Shown here: positions 35,894 to 43,631 of the stretch, one piece after another
Layout of the letters: every line of letters starts with the position of its first letter
Position numbering within the stretch: position 1 is the first letter of the stretch
Assembly (NCBI RefSeq): GCF_002813775.1
Contig: NZ_CP020370.1
Location: 6,411,501 to 6,475,500, forward strand
Reading direction: 5' to 3'
Length of the DNA: 64,000 bases
From: Candidatus Thiodictyon syntrophicum
GTDB lineage: Bacteria > Pseudomonadota > Gammaproteobacteria > Chromatiales > Chromatiaceae
Translations under genes and position numbers: made by a program
Notes under the pieces: model-generated
What the model was told of the DNA's origin: nothing
Database searches by the model: none
What the model saw: the letters and a program-made list of their open reading frames with translations, nothing else

Positions 35894-37873
35894 ATGAGCG
35901 CCTCTTCGATGCCCGACACGCCGTCCCAGAAGTCCCGCGGGAGCGGTCCCGCCGCCGCCGGACTCTTTTGCGTCCTGTGCCTCGGCGCCCTGAGCGCGCC
36001 CTGGGCGGAGCCGACCCCGGCGGCCCCTTCACCGGCACTGCCGAGTCCAGCGGGCACCCCCGGGACGGCCCCCACGCCGTCGTCCGCGACCGGGGCGCAA
36101 CCGGCCGCGGACGCGCCCCTGGGGGAGCGCCGTCAGGCCCTGTCCCAGCCGACGCCCCCGGACCAGCCGGGGGCCGGCGCGCCGCCCCCGGACGGCCCGC
36201 GCACACGCGACAGTCTGGACGCCGACCTGGTCTACGCCGTGCTGGTCGCCGAGGTGGCGGGGCGCCGCGGTGACCTGGCGATGGCCTTCACCCATTATCT
36301 GCACGCCGCGCAACTGGCCCGCGACCCCAAGATGGCCGAGTTGGCGGTGCGGGCCGCGATCAGCGGCGGGGACGACGCGGGGGCCGCGCGTGCGGCGGCC
36401 CTGTGGCTTGCGATCACGCCGGACTCCCCGGGGGCGCACCAGCTCGCCGCCGTCCTGCGCCTGAAGGCGGGCGAGCGCGAGGACGCGCTGACGCACCTGG
36501 CGCGGGTGGTCCAACTGGCCGGGGACCCCGAGTACGGCTACCAGCAGGCGGCGGCCATCATCGGCCGGGCGGCCAGCCCGCCGGAGCGGGTCGCGTTGAT
36601 GAGCGACCTGGTCGCGCGCGACGAGACGAATGCCGACGCCCAGCAGGCCCTGGCACTGGTAGCCGCAAGTGTCGAGCAGTTCGAGGTCGCCGCCGCTGCC
36701 GCCGCCCGCGCCCAAGCCCTGCGCCCGGACTGGGACAAGCCGCGCCTGTTCCTGGTCAGGCTCCTGCTCGCCCAGGGTAAGCGCGACGCGGCGCGGGCGC
36801 AGCTGGAGCAGTTCATCGCCGCGCGGCCGGATGATCGCGCCCTGCGCCTGCTCTACGCCCAGTTCCTGGTCGATGAGAAGGACTATACCGGCGCCCGGGC
36901 ACTCTTCACGCAGTTGCTTGCCGACCAGCCGCGGGCGCCGGAGGTCCTGTTCGCCGCCGGCATCCTGTCCCTGGAGTTGGAGGACCTGGCGGCCGCGCGC
37001 GACTATCTCACCCGTCTCTACGAGACCGGCGAGCGGCGCGACGAGACCAGTTACTACTTAGGCCAGCTCGAGGAGCGGGCCGAGCAGCCGGGCGCGGCGC
37101 TCGACTGGTACGCCAAGAGCCAGGGCGCCAACCTGGTGGAGGCGCGGGTCCGCACCGCCGTCCTGCGGGCCAAGGCCGGCGAGGTCGAGCGCGCCCGCGA
37201 GATCATCCAGCAATTGCGCGACCTGGCACCGGAAGAGGCGCCCGCGCTCTTCCTCGCCGAGGCCGAGATCCTGGACCAGGCGGGGCGCCCGGACGCGGCC
37301 ATGCAGGTCTATGGCAACGCCCTCGCCGCCTTCCCGGACAATGCGGACCTGCTCTACGGGCGAGCCATGTACGCGGTGAAGCTCGAGCGCATCGGGCCGG
37401 CCGAGCAGGACCTGCGGCGCATCATCGAGCAGCACCCGGACCACGCCGACGCGCTCAACGCCCTGGGCTATACCCTGGCCGATCGCACCGACCGGTATCA
37501 GGAGGCCCTGGGGTATATCGAGCGCGCCTACCAGCTCAAGCCCACGGAGCCGGCGATCCTGGACAGCGCCGGGTGGGTGAACTACCGGCTCGGCCGCTAC
37601 GAGGCGGCCCTGGAGTACCTGCGCAAAGCCAACGACGCCATGAAGGACGGGGAGATCGCCGCCCATCTGGGCGCGGTGCTCTGGGCACTGGACCGCCAGG
37701 CGGAGGCCCGGGCGGTCTGGGACGCGGCCCTGAAAGAGCATCCGGACCACCCCTATCTGCTCAAGATGATGGCGCGCCACCCGGCGCCGGACGCCGCCGC
37801 ACCCGGGGCCGCGACGCCCCAGGCAGACGCCCCCCAGCCCCCGCATCAGCCCGCCGGCGAGGCGCCGCGGTGA
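35894..37873 (+). CDS. Exported tetratricopeptide-repeat protein
   Basis: This protein has 659 residues. A hydrophobic N-terminal segment (AGLFCVLCLGALSAPWA) suggests a signal peptide or lipoprotein-like export, followed by a Pro/Ala-rich linker to about residue 95. At least eight TPR-like units fill the rest (AMAFTHYLHAAQLARDPKM, GARALFTQLLADQPRAPEV, ADALNALGYTLADRTDRYQEA). The position between hemA and ispE matches the conserved TPR gene of gammaproteobacteria (PA4667-like). The lolB gene usually found between it and ispE is absent; instead the stop overlaps the ispE GTG (GTGA). Confidence 0.9.
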   Translation: MSASSMPDTPSQKSRGSGPAAAGLFCVLCLGALSAPWAEPTPAAPSPALPSPAGTPGTAPTPSSATGAQPAADAPLGERRQALSQPTPPDQPGAGAPPPDGPRTRDSLDADLVYAVLVAEVAGRRGDLAMAFTHYLHAAQLARDPKMAELAVRAAISGGDDAGAARAAALWLAITPDSPGAHQLAAVLRLKAGEREDALTHLARVVQLAGDPEYGYQQAAAIIGRAASPPERVALMSDLVARDETNADAQQALALVAASVEQFEVAAAAAARAQALRPDWDKPRLFLVRLLLAQGKRDAARAQLEQFIAARPDDRALRLLYAQFLVDEKDYTGARALFTQLLADQPRAPEVLFAAGILSLELEDLAAARDYLTRLYETGERRDETSYYLGQLEERAEQPGAALDWYAKSQGANLVEARVRTAVLRAKAGEVERAREIIQQLRDLAPEEAPALFLAEAEILDQAGRPDAAMQVYGNALAAFPDNADLLYGRAMYAVKLERIGPAEQDLRRIIEQHPDHADALNALGYTLADRTDRYQEALGYIERAYQLKPTEPAILDSAGWVNYRLGRYEAALEYLRKANDAMKDGEIAAHLGAVLWALDRQAEARAVWDAALKEHPDHPYLLKMMARHPAPDAAAPGAATPQADAPQPPHQPAGEAPR

Positions 37874-38748
37874 ACCCTGAAGCGATAGCACAGGCCTGGC
37901 CGGCACCGGCCAAGTTGAATCTGATGCTGCGCGTGCTGGGCCGGCGCCCGGACGGCTACCACCGACTGCAGACCGTCTTCCAGTTCATCGATCGCTGCGA
38001 TCGGCTGTGGTTCACACCGCGCGACGACGGCCAGATCCAGCGGGCCGACGCCTTGCCCGGGGTCCCCGAGTCCGCGGACCTGACGCTACGGGCCGCCCGC
38101 GCCTTGCAGGCCCACTGTGGTTGTCCGCGGGGGGCGGAGATCCGTCTGGACAAGACCCTGCCGATGGGCGGGGGGCTCGGCGGCGGCAGTTCGGACGCCG
38201 CCACTACCCTGGTCGCCCTGAACCGGCTCTGGGGCCTCGACCTGCCCGAGGACGAACTGGCCGCAATCGCCCTGCCGCTGGGGGCCGACGTACCGGTCTT
38301 CGTGCGCGGCCGGGCGGCCTGGGCGGAGGGGGTCGGCGAGCAACTCACCGCGGTCGAGCTGCCCGAGCCCTGGTATCTGGTCCTGACCCCCCCCGGCCAG
38401 GTCGCCACCGCGGCGGTCTTTGGGGACCCGCAATTGACGCGGGACTCGCTTCCCGTCACACTTGCGGACTTCGTTGCGGGCGACCGGCGAAACGATTGTC
38501 TCGCGGTCGTGCGGCGCGGTTACCCCGAGGTGGCCGCCGCGCTGGACTGGCTGCAGGGCGTCGGGGGTGGTCAACTCACGGGTACCGGCGGATGTGTGTT
38601 TGCGGTCTTTGCCGATCAGCATAGCGCGCTCGCCGCCCGCGATATGGCGCCGCCCCGGTTCCAGGCCTTCGTGGCGCGGGGGCTCAACCGCTCCCCGCTA
38701 CTGGACCGGCTGGCGTCCGAACCCGGGAAGCATCACGCCGACCACTGA
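37870..38748 (+). CDS. ispE: 4-diphosphocytidyl-2-C-methyl-D-erythritol kinase
   Basis: This GHMP kinase of the MEP isoprenoid pathway has 292 residues from the GTG at 37870. Motifs: APAKLNLMLRVLGRRPDGYH (substrate-binding N-terminus), ATP-binding PMGGGLGGGSSDAATTLVAL, and C-terminal LTGTGGCVFAVF. Length fits (E. coli 283). The frame extends further upstream but only inside the TPR gene, so the GTG coupled to the TPR stop is chosen. It feeds isoprenoids for quinones and pigments. Confidence 0.96.
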   Translation: MNPEAIAQAWPAPAKLNLMLRVLGRRPDGYHRLQTVFQFIDRCDRLWFTPRDDGQIQRADALPGVPESADLTLRAARALQAHCGCPRGAEIRLDKTLPMGGGLGGGSSDAATTLVALNRLWGLDLPEDELAAIALPLGADVPVFVRGRAAWAEGVGEQLTAVELPEPWYLVLTPPGQVATAAVFGDPQLTRDSLPVTLADFVAGDRRNDCLAVVRRGYPEVAAALDWLQGVGGGQLTGTGGCVFAVFADQHSALAARDMAPPRFQAFVARGLNRSPLLDRLASEPGKHHADH

Positions 38749-38767
38749 TCACTGACCACGCTTTTAT

Positions 38768-38842
38768 TGGGGCGTCGCCAAGCGGTAAGGCACCGGGTTT
38801 TGATCCCGGCATCCCCAGGTTCGAATCCTGGCGCCCCAGCCA
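38768..38842 (+). tRNA. tRNA-Gln (anticodon TTG)
   Basis: The acceptor TGGGGCG pairs with CGCCCCA. The anticodon loop TTTTGAT puts TTG at 38800-38802, the T-arm is CCAGG-TTCGAAT-CCTGG and CCA is encoded. Its place between ispE and prs is the standard gammaproteobacterial arrangement. Confidence 0.97.
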
Positions 38843-38865
38843 AGTAAATCCAAAAAGAGTATTTG

Positions 38866-38985
38866 GCCGCAAATGAACGCAAATAAGCGCAAATAAATCG
38901 GCTGGTTAGCATCGTCGCGGGCGTCACCCGGACGGTGAATGTGCAGTTAAGAGCCAAGTCTCTGATTATTTGCGTTCATTTGCGG
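38866..38985. repeat. Long palindrome, GCAAATGAACG family, copy 2
   Basis: Arms GCCGCAAATGAACGCAAATA and GCGTTCATTTGCGGC surround the same spacer as copy 1 (GCTGG-TTAGCATCGTCGC, GTCACCCGGACGGTGAA). It is preceded by AAAGAGTATTTG. It lies between tRNA-Gln and prs. Confidence 0.88.
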
Positions 38986-39057
38986 CTAAACTGATTTTTT
39001 TAGGTTCAATGTCGGCGTCCCCTGACATCCCCGCCCCTATCAGACCGGAACTTCGCC

Positions 39058-40011
39058 TTGCCAGCCAGTCACATGATGGTCTTTTCCGGGAACGCGAACC
39101 CGGAACTCTCAGCCGATATCGCCCAACACCTGGGGTTGTCCCTGGGCAAGGCCGTGGTCGGTCAGTTCAGCGATGGCGAGGTGATGGCCGAGATCCAGGA
39201 GAACGTCCGCGGACGCGACGTCTTCGTGGTCCAGCCCACCGGCGCCCCCACCAACGACAACCTGATGGAACTGCTGGTGCTGATGGACGCCCTGCGCTGG
39301 GCCTCCGCCAAACGCATCACCGCCGTCATCCCCTATTTCGGGTACGCCCGCCAGGACCGGCGACCCCGCTCGGCGCGGGTGCCGATCACCGCCCGGCTGG
39401 TCGCCAAGATGATCGGCCAGGCCGGAGCGGACCGGGTCCTCACCATGGACCTGCACGCCGACCAGATCCAGGGGTTCTTCGACATCCCGGTCGACAATGT
39501 CTACTCCTCGCCGATCCTCCTGGGGGATGTCTGGCGCCAGAAGCACCCGAACCTGATCGTGGTCTCCCCGGACGTGGGCGGTGTGGTGCGGGCACGGGCG
39601 CTCGCCAAGCGCCTGGACGACGCGGATCTCGCCATCATCGACAAGCGCCGGCCCAAGGCCAACGAGGCGCAGGTCATGAACATCATCGGCGACGTGGACG
39701 GCCGCTCCTGTGTTCTGATCGACGACCTGGTGGACACCGCCGGGACCCTGTGCCGCGCCGCCGCCGCGCTCAAGGAGCACGGGGCCCAGCGGGTCGTGGC
39801 CTACTGTACCCACGCGGTCCTGTCCGGACCCGCCGTGGACACCATCACCGACTCGGTGCTGGATGAACTGGTGGTCACCAACACCATCCCGCTGCGCCCC
39901 GAGGCCCGCAATTGCCCGCGCATCCGCCAACTGAGCATCGGCGAGTTGCTGGCGGAGACCATGCGGCGGGTCTCCAATGAGGAGTCGGTCAGCTCGCTTT
40001 TCATGGATTGA
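39058..40011 (+). CDS. prs: Ribose-phosphate pyrophosphokinase
   Basis: This protein makes PRPP from ribose-5-phosphate and ATP for nucleotide, His and Trp synthesis. It has 317 residues from a TTG at 39058 with GGAA 7 bp upstream; an ATG at 39073 (312 residues) is the alternative. Motifs: [40 protein letters not shown], the metal-binding [11 protein letters not shown], and the PRPP loop [13 protein letters not shown]. Palindromes of one family stand on both sides of the gene. Confidence 0.97.
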   Translation: MPASHMMVFSGNANPELSADIAQHLGLSLGKAVVGQFSDGEVMAEIQENVRGRDVFVVQPTGAPTNDNLMELLVLMDALRWASAKRITAVIPYFGYARQDRRPRSARVPITARLVAKMIGQAGADRVLTMDLHADQIQGFFDIPVDNVYSSPILLGDVWRQKHPNLIVVSPDVGGVVRARALAKRLDDADLAIIDKRRPKANEAQVMNIIGDVDGRSCVLIDDLVDTAGTLCRAAAALKEHGAQRVVAYCTHAVLSGPAVDTITDSVLDELVVTNTIPLRPEARNCPRIRQLSIGELLAETMRRVSNEESVSSLFMD

Positions 40012-40046
40012 TATACGTCCGGGATTGATCCCGGAAAGAGTTATTG

Positions 40047-40308
40047 GCCGCAAATGAACGCAAATGGACGCAAATAAATCCGCTGGTTAGCATTGTCGCT
40101 GGCGTCACCCGGGCAGTGAACATGCGGCCTTGATCATCGTTGCTGCCACCCAGGGTCGGAGTCCAAGGCTTCAGCCTTGGAAGGATAAGACCAAGGCTGA
40201 AGCCTTGGACTCCAAAAGGCGGCCGCTGGCCCGAACGATGATCAAGGCCGAACATGCGGTAAAGGCCAAGCCTCTGATTATTTGCGTCCATTTGCGTTCA
40301 TTTGCGGC
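40047..40308. repeat. Long palindrome, GCAAATGAACG family, copy 3, split by a MITE
   Basis: Arms GCCGCAAATGAACGCAAATG and GCGTTCATTTGCGGC with the family spacer. The spacer is interrupted at 40126 by a 124-bp palindromic element. Without it the length would be about 130 bp, as in copies 1 and 2. Confidence 0.88.
40126..40249. mobile_element. MITE-like element with GGCCTTGATCATCGTT ends
   Basis: It is 124 bp, with perfect 16-bp terminal inverted repeats GGCCTTGATCATCGTT / AACGATGATCAAGGCC, and the 8-bp gaacatgc directly outside both ends (40118-40125 and 40250-40257). Inside is the GGAGTCCAAGGCTTCAGCC hairpin. It has no coding capacity, so a transposase must act in trans. Confidence 0.85.
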
Positions 40309-40425
40309 TAAACTGTTTTTTCTTGGTTCAATTGCGGCCTAGTCTTTTCTTGGTCCGCCCCTTGTGTGCCGGGAACCTGGTCGCGGGTCCCGGCGCTTTG
40401 TTTGTGATTCAACTGGAGAACGCCC

Positions 40426-41040
40426 ATGAGCGTAAATTTCGACGTCCTGGCCGAGCCCCGCAGCGATACAGGTAAGGGTGCGAGCCGCCGCCTGCGTCGC
40501 CAGGGACTGATCCCGGCCATTGTCTATGGCGGTCATCAGGAACCGCAGATGATCTCGCTGCGGCACAACATGATCCTGCGTCACCTGGAGCACGAGTCCT
40601 TCTACTCCCATGTGCTGAACCTCAAGATCGGCGACCTCGAGGCCCCGGTGGTGCTCAAGGACCTGCAGCGCCACCCGGCCAAGCCCTTCATCCTGCACGC
40701 CGACTTCATGCGCGTGAGCCAGGACGAGAAACTGCGCATGGTGGTGCCGCTGCACTTCCTGAACGTGGAGAAGTCCCCCGGCGTCAAGGCCGGCGGCAAT
40801 GCCTCCCACACCATGACCGAAATCGAGATCAGTTGCCTGCCCAAGGACCTGCCGGAGTATATCGGGCTCGATATCGCGGCCATGGAGGTGGGCGACATCA
40901 TCCACCTGTCCGAGATCCCGCTGCCCGAGGGGGTCTCGCTCGCCCATGCCCCCGACCCCGATGAACCGGTGGTCGTGATGCACGCCGCCCACGCCGGGGC
41001 TGAAACCGAAGGCGAAGAGACCGAGGGCGGCGCCGCCTGA
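40426..41040 (+). CDS. rplY: 50S ribosomal protein L25 (Ctc type)
   Basis: This 204-residue two-domain L25/Ctc protein binds 5S rRNA. The N-terminal domain has EPRSDTGKGASRRLRRQGLIPAIVYG; the C-terminal TL5-like domain has VPLHFLNVEKSPGVKAGG, the conserved EIEISCLPKDLPEYIGLDI and LSEIPLPEGV. The tail is acidic. An ATG with AACTGGAGAA upstream is clear. Placement between prs and pth is conserved. Confidence 0.97.
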   Translation: MSVNFDVLAEPRSDTGKGASRRLRRQGLIPAIVYGGHQEPQMISLRHNMILRHLEHESFYSHVLNLKIGDLEAPVVLKDLQRHPAKPFILHADFMRVSQDEKLRMVVPLHFLNVEKSPGVKAGGNASHTMTEIEISCLPKDLPEYIGLDIAAMEVGDIIHLSEIPLPEGVSLAHAPDPDEPVVVMHAAHAGAETEGEETEGGAA

Positions 41041-41176
41041 GCGGGCCCGCCGCGGACCCTGCGGACACAGGCCCGGCGGAGCATCCGTCGGGCCGGTGAT
41101 CCCCCAGCCGCCACTATGACGATTACCACGAGGCGATCCCGACACCATTCGAGATTCGGCTCGAGATTGAGAAATG

Positions 41177-41274
41177 GACAGGATTAACAGGATTTCTCAG
41201 GATTTACAGGATCTCTTGATGAGCGTCGCACACCATTTTTCCTGTTGATCCTGCGAAATCCTGTTAATCCTGTC
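41177..41274. repeat. Long palindrome, GACAGGATTAACA family, copy 2
   Basis: GACAGGATTAACAGGATTTC and inverted GGATCAACAGG/CCTGTTAATCCTGTC arms surround a 35-bp spacer. It is followed by TAATTTCTTGG, as at 15444-15509. It occupies most of the gap between rplY and pth. Confidence 0.85.
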
Positions 41275-41295
41275 TAATTTCTTGGTTGTTGCTCA

Positions 41296-41913
41296 ATGGC
41301 CAGTTTGGTATCGGAAATTCCGCTTCGCGGGACTATGGACTCCGGCGGCATCCGTCTCATCGTCGGTCTGGGCAACCCGGGCCCGGACTATGCCCCCACC
41401 CGCCACAATGTCGGCTTCTGGTTCGTCGATGCACTGGCCCTTGGTCAGTCATTCAAGGCCGAGGCCCGCTTCCACGGCGAGTTGGCGCGCCTGACCCGGC
41501 GGGGCAGCGACCTGCGGCTCGCCAAGCCCGCGACCTATATGAACCACAGCGGCCGCTGCGTGGCCGCCGTCAGCCGCTATTTCGAGATCCCCCCCGAACA
41601 GATCCTGATCGCCCACGATGAACTGGACCTCGCCGTCGGCACGGTACGCCTCAAGCAGGGTGGCGGACACGCCGGTCACAACGGCCTGCGCGACACCATC
41701 AACCTGCTCGGCAGCCGCGACTTCTGGCGCCTGCGCATCGGCATCGACCACCCGGGCGACCGCAGCCTGGTCACCAACTATGTCCTGGGCCGCCCGTCGC
41801 GCGACGATGCGCTGCGCATCGAAGACGCGCTGCGCGACGCCGAGGGCGTCATCGACGACTGCCTGGACGGACGCTTTCAGTTGGCCATGAACCGGCTGCA
41901 TCGCGCTCGCTGA
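41296..41913 (+). CDS. pth: Peptidyl-tRNA hydrolase
   Basis: This protein recycles peptidyl-tRNA released from stalled ribosomes. It has 205 residues from 41296; the internal ATG at 41335 gives 192 residues, close to the usual length, and starts right before LIVGLGNPGPDYAPTRHNVGFW, so it may be the true start. The catalytic His is in TRHNVGF; other motifs are KPATYMNHSGR, HDELDLAVG and GGGHAGHNGLRD. It is the last gene of the conserved ispE-to-pth group; ychF, often next, is not here. Confidence 0.96.
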   Translation: MASLVSEIPLRGTMDSGGIRLIVGLGNPGPDYAPTRHNVGFWFVDALALGQSFKAEARFHGELARLTRRGSDLRLAKPATYMNHSGRCVAAVSRYFEIPPEQILIAHDELDLAVGTVRLKQGGGHAGHNGLRDTINLLGSRDFWRLRIGIDHPGDRSLVTNYVLGRPSRDDALRIEDALRDAEGVIDDCLDGRFQLAMNRLHRAR

Positions 41914-41962
41914 GGGCCGCTCGGGAAGGCACCGGCCGATTACCCTAAATCCGACAATTGGT

Positions 41963-42096
41963 CTCACAAAGACACAAAGACACAAAGACACAAAGAAAAA
42001 CAAATCATTGAAGGCGTTGAGCCGATCACCGCCCAGGTGACCTCGTCGGCCGACATATCGCTTTGGAAATCTCTGTGATCTTTGTGTCTCTGTGAG
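41963..42096. repeat. Long palindrome, CTCACAAAGACACAAAG family, copy 2
   Basis: The left arm has three CACAAAGA words, the inverted right arm ends GTGTCTCTGTGAG, and the spacer GATCACCGCCCAGGTGAC is shared with 24832-24959. The upstream CCTAAATCCGACAATTG is shared too. Confidence 0.87.
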
Positions 42097-42160
42097 AGAA
42101 CTTCTCTTTCTGGGACTACACCCGGTCGCAATGCTCAGAGCATTGGCGCAGCGTATCCCC

Positions 42161-42273
42161 GTAGGGTGCGCCGCGCGCACCAAGGCACTCGCCAAGACTC
42201 ACGCCATCCCGCTCAACCGCAGCCTCTCAAGGTGCGCACGGCGCACCCTACGCCAATGGTCCGAGCAATTGCG
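42161..42273. repeat. Inverted repeat GTAGGGTGCGCCGTGCGCACC, copy 2
   Basis: GTAGGGTGCGCCGCGCGCAC and the inverted GGTGCGCACGGCGCACCCTA flank a variable 50-bp loop. The right half, AACCGCAGCCTCTCAAGGTG onward, equals the copy at 14821-14933. Confidence 0.87.
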
Positions 42274-42310
42274 CCTTTGCGTCTTTGCGTGAAACAGATG
42301 GTTCCCGGGT

Positions 42311-43342
42311 TCAGGCCCGGCAAAGTTGGTGGAGCGTGACCTCCGGCAGGCAGTTGAGCCGGGCATTGACGACTGAACTGCCGCAGCCGACGGAGGTATA
42401 GCCCGTCATGCCCCCGTAGGACCAGCCGCCGGCCGCGAAGCGACGGGGGCAGCGGGCGTCCCAGGTCAGGGCGCGACCGCCCGGCAGACAGATCTGGCCG
42501 CCGTGGGTATGACCGCAGAGCATGGCGGCGAAGCCCGCGTGGGCGGCGTGACGGTAGACCTCGGGGGTGTGGGAGAGCAGGAGCGCCACCCCGTCCGCGG
42601 GGATCCGGGCGGCGGCCTGCTGGATGTTGTGGACCTGGTAATAGTGGGCGTCGTCGATGCCCGCCAGGTACAGGACGGCCCCGTCGCGCTCCAACGCCGC
42701 CGATTCGTTCAACAGGACCCGCAGGCCCAGGGCCTCCAGCCCCGGCACCAGCCGGATGCTGTCGTGGTTGCCGAGGACGGCGTAGAGGGGGCCGTTCAAT
42801 TGCCCGCGGATCTCGGCGAGCCCGTCCAGGGCCGCCTGGCAGGGGCCGTAGGTGCGGGCGCGATAGTCCCCGGTCACGACGCACAGGTCATAGTCCAGGC
42901 CGCGGACCCGTGCCGCGATGGCGGCCGTGATGCGCGGGTCCATATCCGCGTGCAGGTCGCTCAGATGCAGCAGGCGCAGACCCTCGAAGGGCGGGGGCAG
43001 CCCGGGGACGGTCAGCCGGTGATGGGTGAGGCGGATGGTGCGGCTATTGCGCTGGGCGCGCTCGTAGAGGCCCGCCAGGCGCAGCGCGGTGCGGATGAAG
43101 CCGTGGACCGAGTACCAGTTCTCGGGGTAGAAAAAGTGGGCGCCGGGGCGCGAAAAGCAGAAGACCTCGTGGTCTTCCTCCAGTCCCAGGCGCTGGCGCA
43201 GATGGGTGTGGCCGATGCGCCGGGCGAGCGACTGCAACTCGGGCGGGACCTCGGCCCCACCCTGGGTGCGCCGGTCAGCCACCCGGCGCGTCTCGTCCCC
43301 AGACGCGGGCGGGAGGTCCGATCCTGTGTTGCGTGCGTGCAT
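42311..43342 (-). CDS. Calcineurin-like metallophosphoesterase
   Basis: This protein has 343 residues. All metal motifs are visible in order: LHLSDLHADMD, VVTGDYRA, VLGNHDSIR, LLLSHTPEVY and LCGHTHGGQICLPGG. This is the YkuE/PA-type class of predicted phosphoesterases that remove or process membrane-linked phosphates; the substrate is unknown. The N-terminal 110 residues include a helical region (FFYPENWYSVHGFIRTALRL) that may lie at the membrane. It is transcribed away from the DEAD-box gene, with palindromes between them. Confidence 0.9.
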   Translation of the reverse strand: MHARNTGSDLPPASGDETRRVADRRTQGGAEVPPELQSLARRIGHTHLRQRLGLEEDHEVFCFSRPGAHFFYPENWYSVHGFIRTALRLAGLYERAQRNSRTIRLTHHRLTVPGLPPPFEGLRLLHLSDLHADMDPRITAAIAARVRGLDYDLCVVTGDYRARTYGPCQAALDGLAEIRGQLNGPLYAVLGNHDSIRLVPGLEALGLRVLLNESAALERDGAVLYLAGIDDAHYYQVHNIQQAAARIPADGVALLLSHTPEVYRHAAHAGFAAMLCGHTHGGQICLPGGRALTWDARCPRRFAAGGWSYGGMTGYTSVGCGSSVVNARLNCLPEVTLHQLCRA

Positions 43343-43362
43343 GGAAAACCCGCTGCCTTGGC

Positions 43363-43480
43363 CGTTGTCGTTGTCGTTGTCGTAATCGAGGTTATCGTAG
43401 CGCCCCGGGATTCTCTCGCAAGCCGATGTGCAGCGCTTCTCCGATTACGATTACGACAACGACAACGACAACGACAACGA
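43363..43480. repeat. GTTGTC/GACAAC hexamer palindrome, copy 1
   Basis: Three CGTTGT hexamers and TAATCG on the left are inverted as CGATTACGATTACGACAACG plus three further hexamers on the right, around about 55 bp. A second such element stands at 46548-46626 on the other side of the DEAD-box helicase gene. Confidence 0.88.
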
Positions 43481-43494
43481 TTCCAGCCCGGCCT

Positions 43495-43588
43495 GGGAGC
43501 GCCGCACCCCAGTGCGGCGCGATCTCGCGGGTAACCCGGGCGGTGCGGGTTGACGAGAGGCCGCGCCGCACTGGGGTGCGGCGCTCCC
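43495..43588. repeat. Inverted GGGAGCGCCGCACCCCAGTG arms
   Basis: GGGAGCGCCGCACCCCAGTG at 43495 is inverted as CACTGGGGTGCGGCGCTCCC ending 43588, with a 50-bp loop. It is a strong stem just after the 3' end of the DEAD-box gene and could also end transcription. A degenerate copy lies at 46873-46952, upstream of that gene. Confidence 0.85.
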
Positions 43589-43631
43589 AGTGCCCAGGTG
43601 CGCACTGCCGCACCGGGCCCCATCACCCGCC

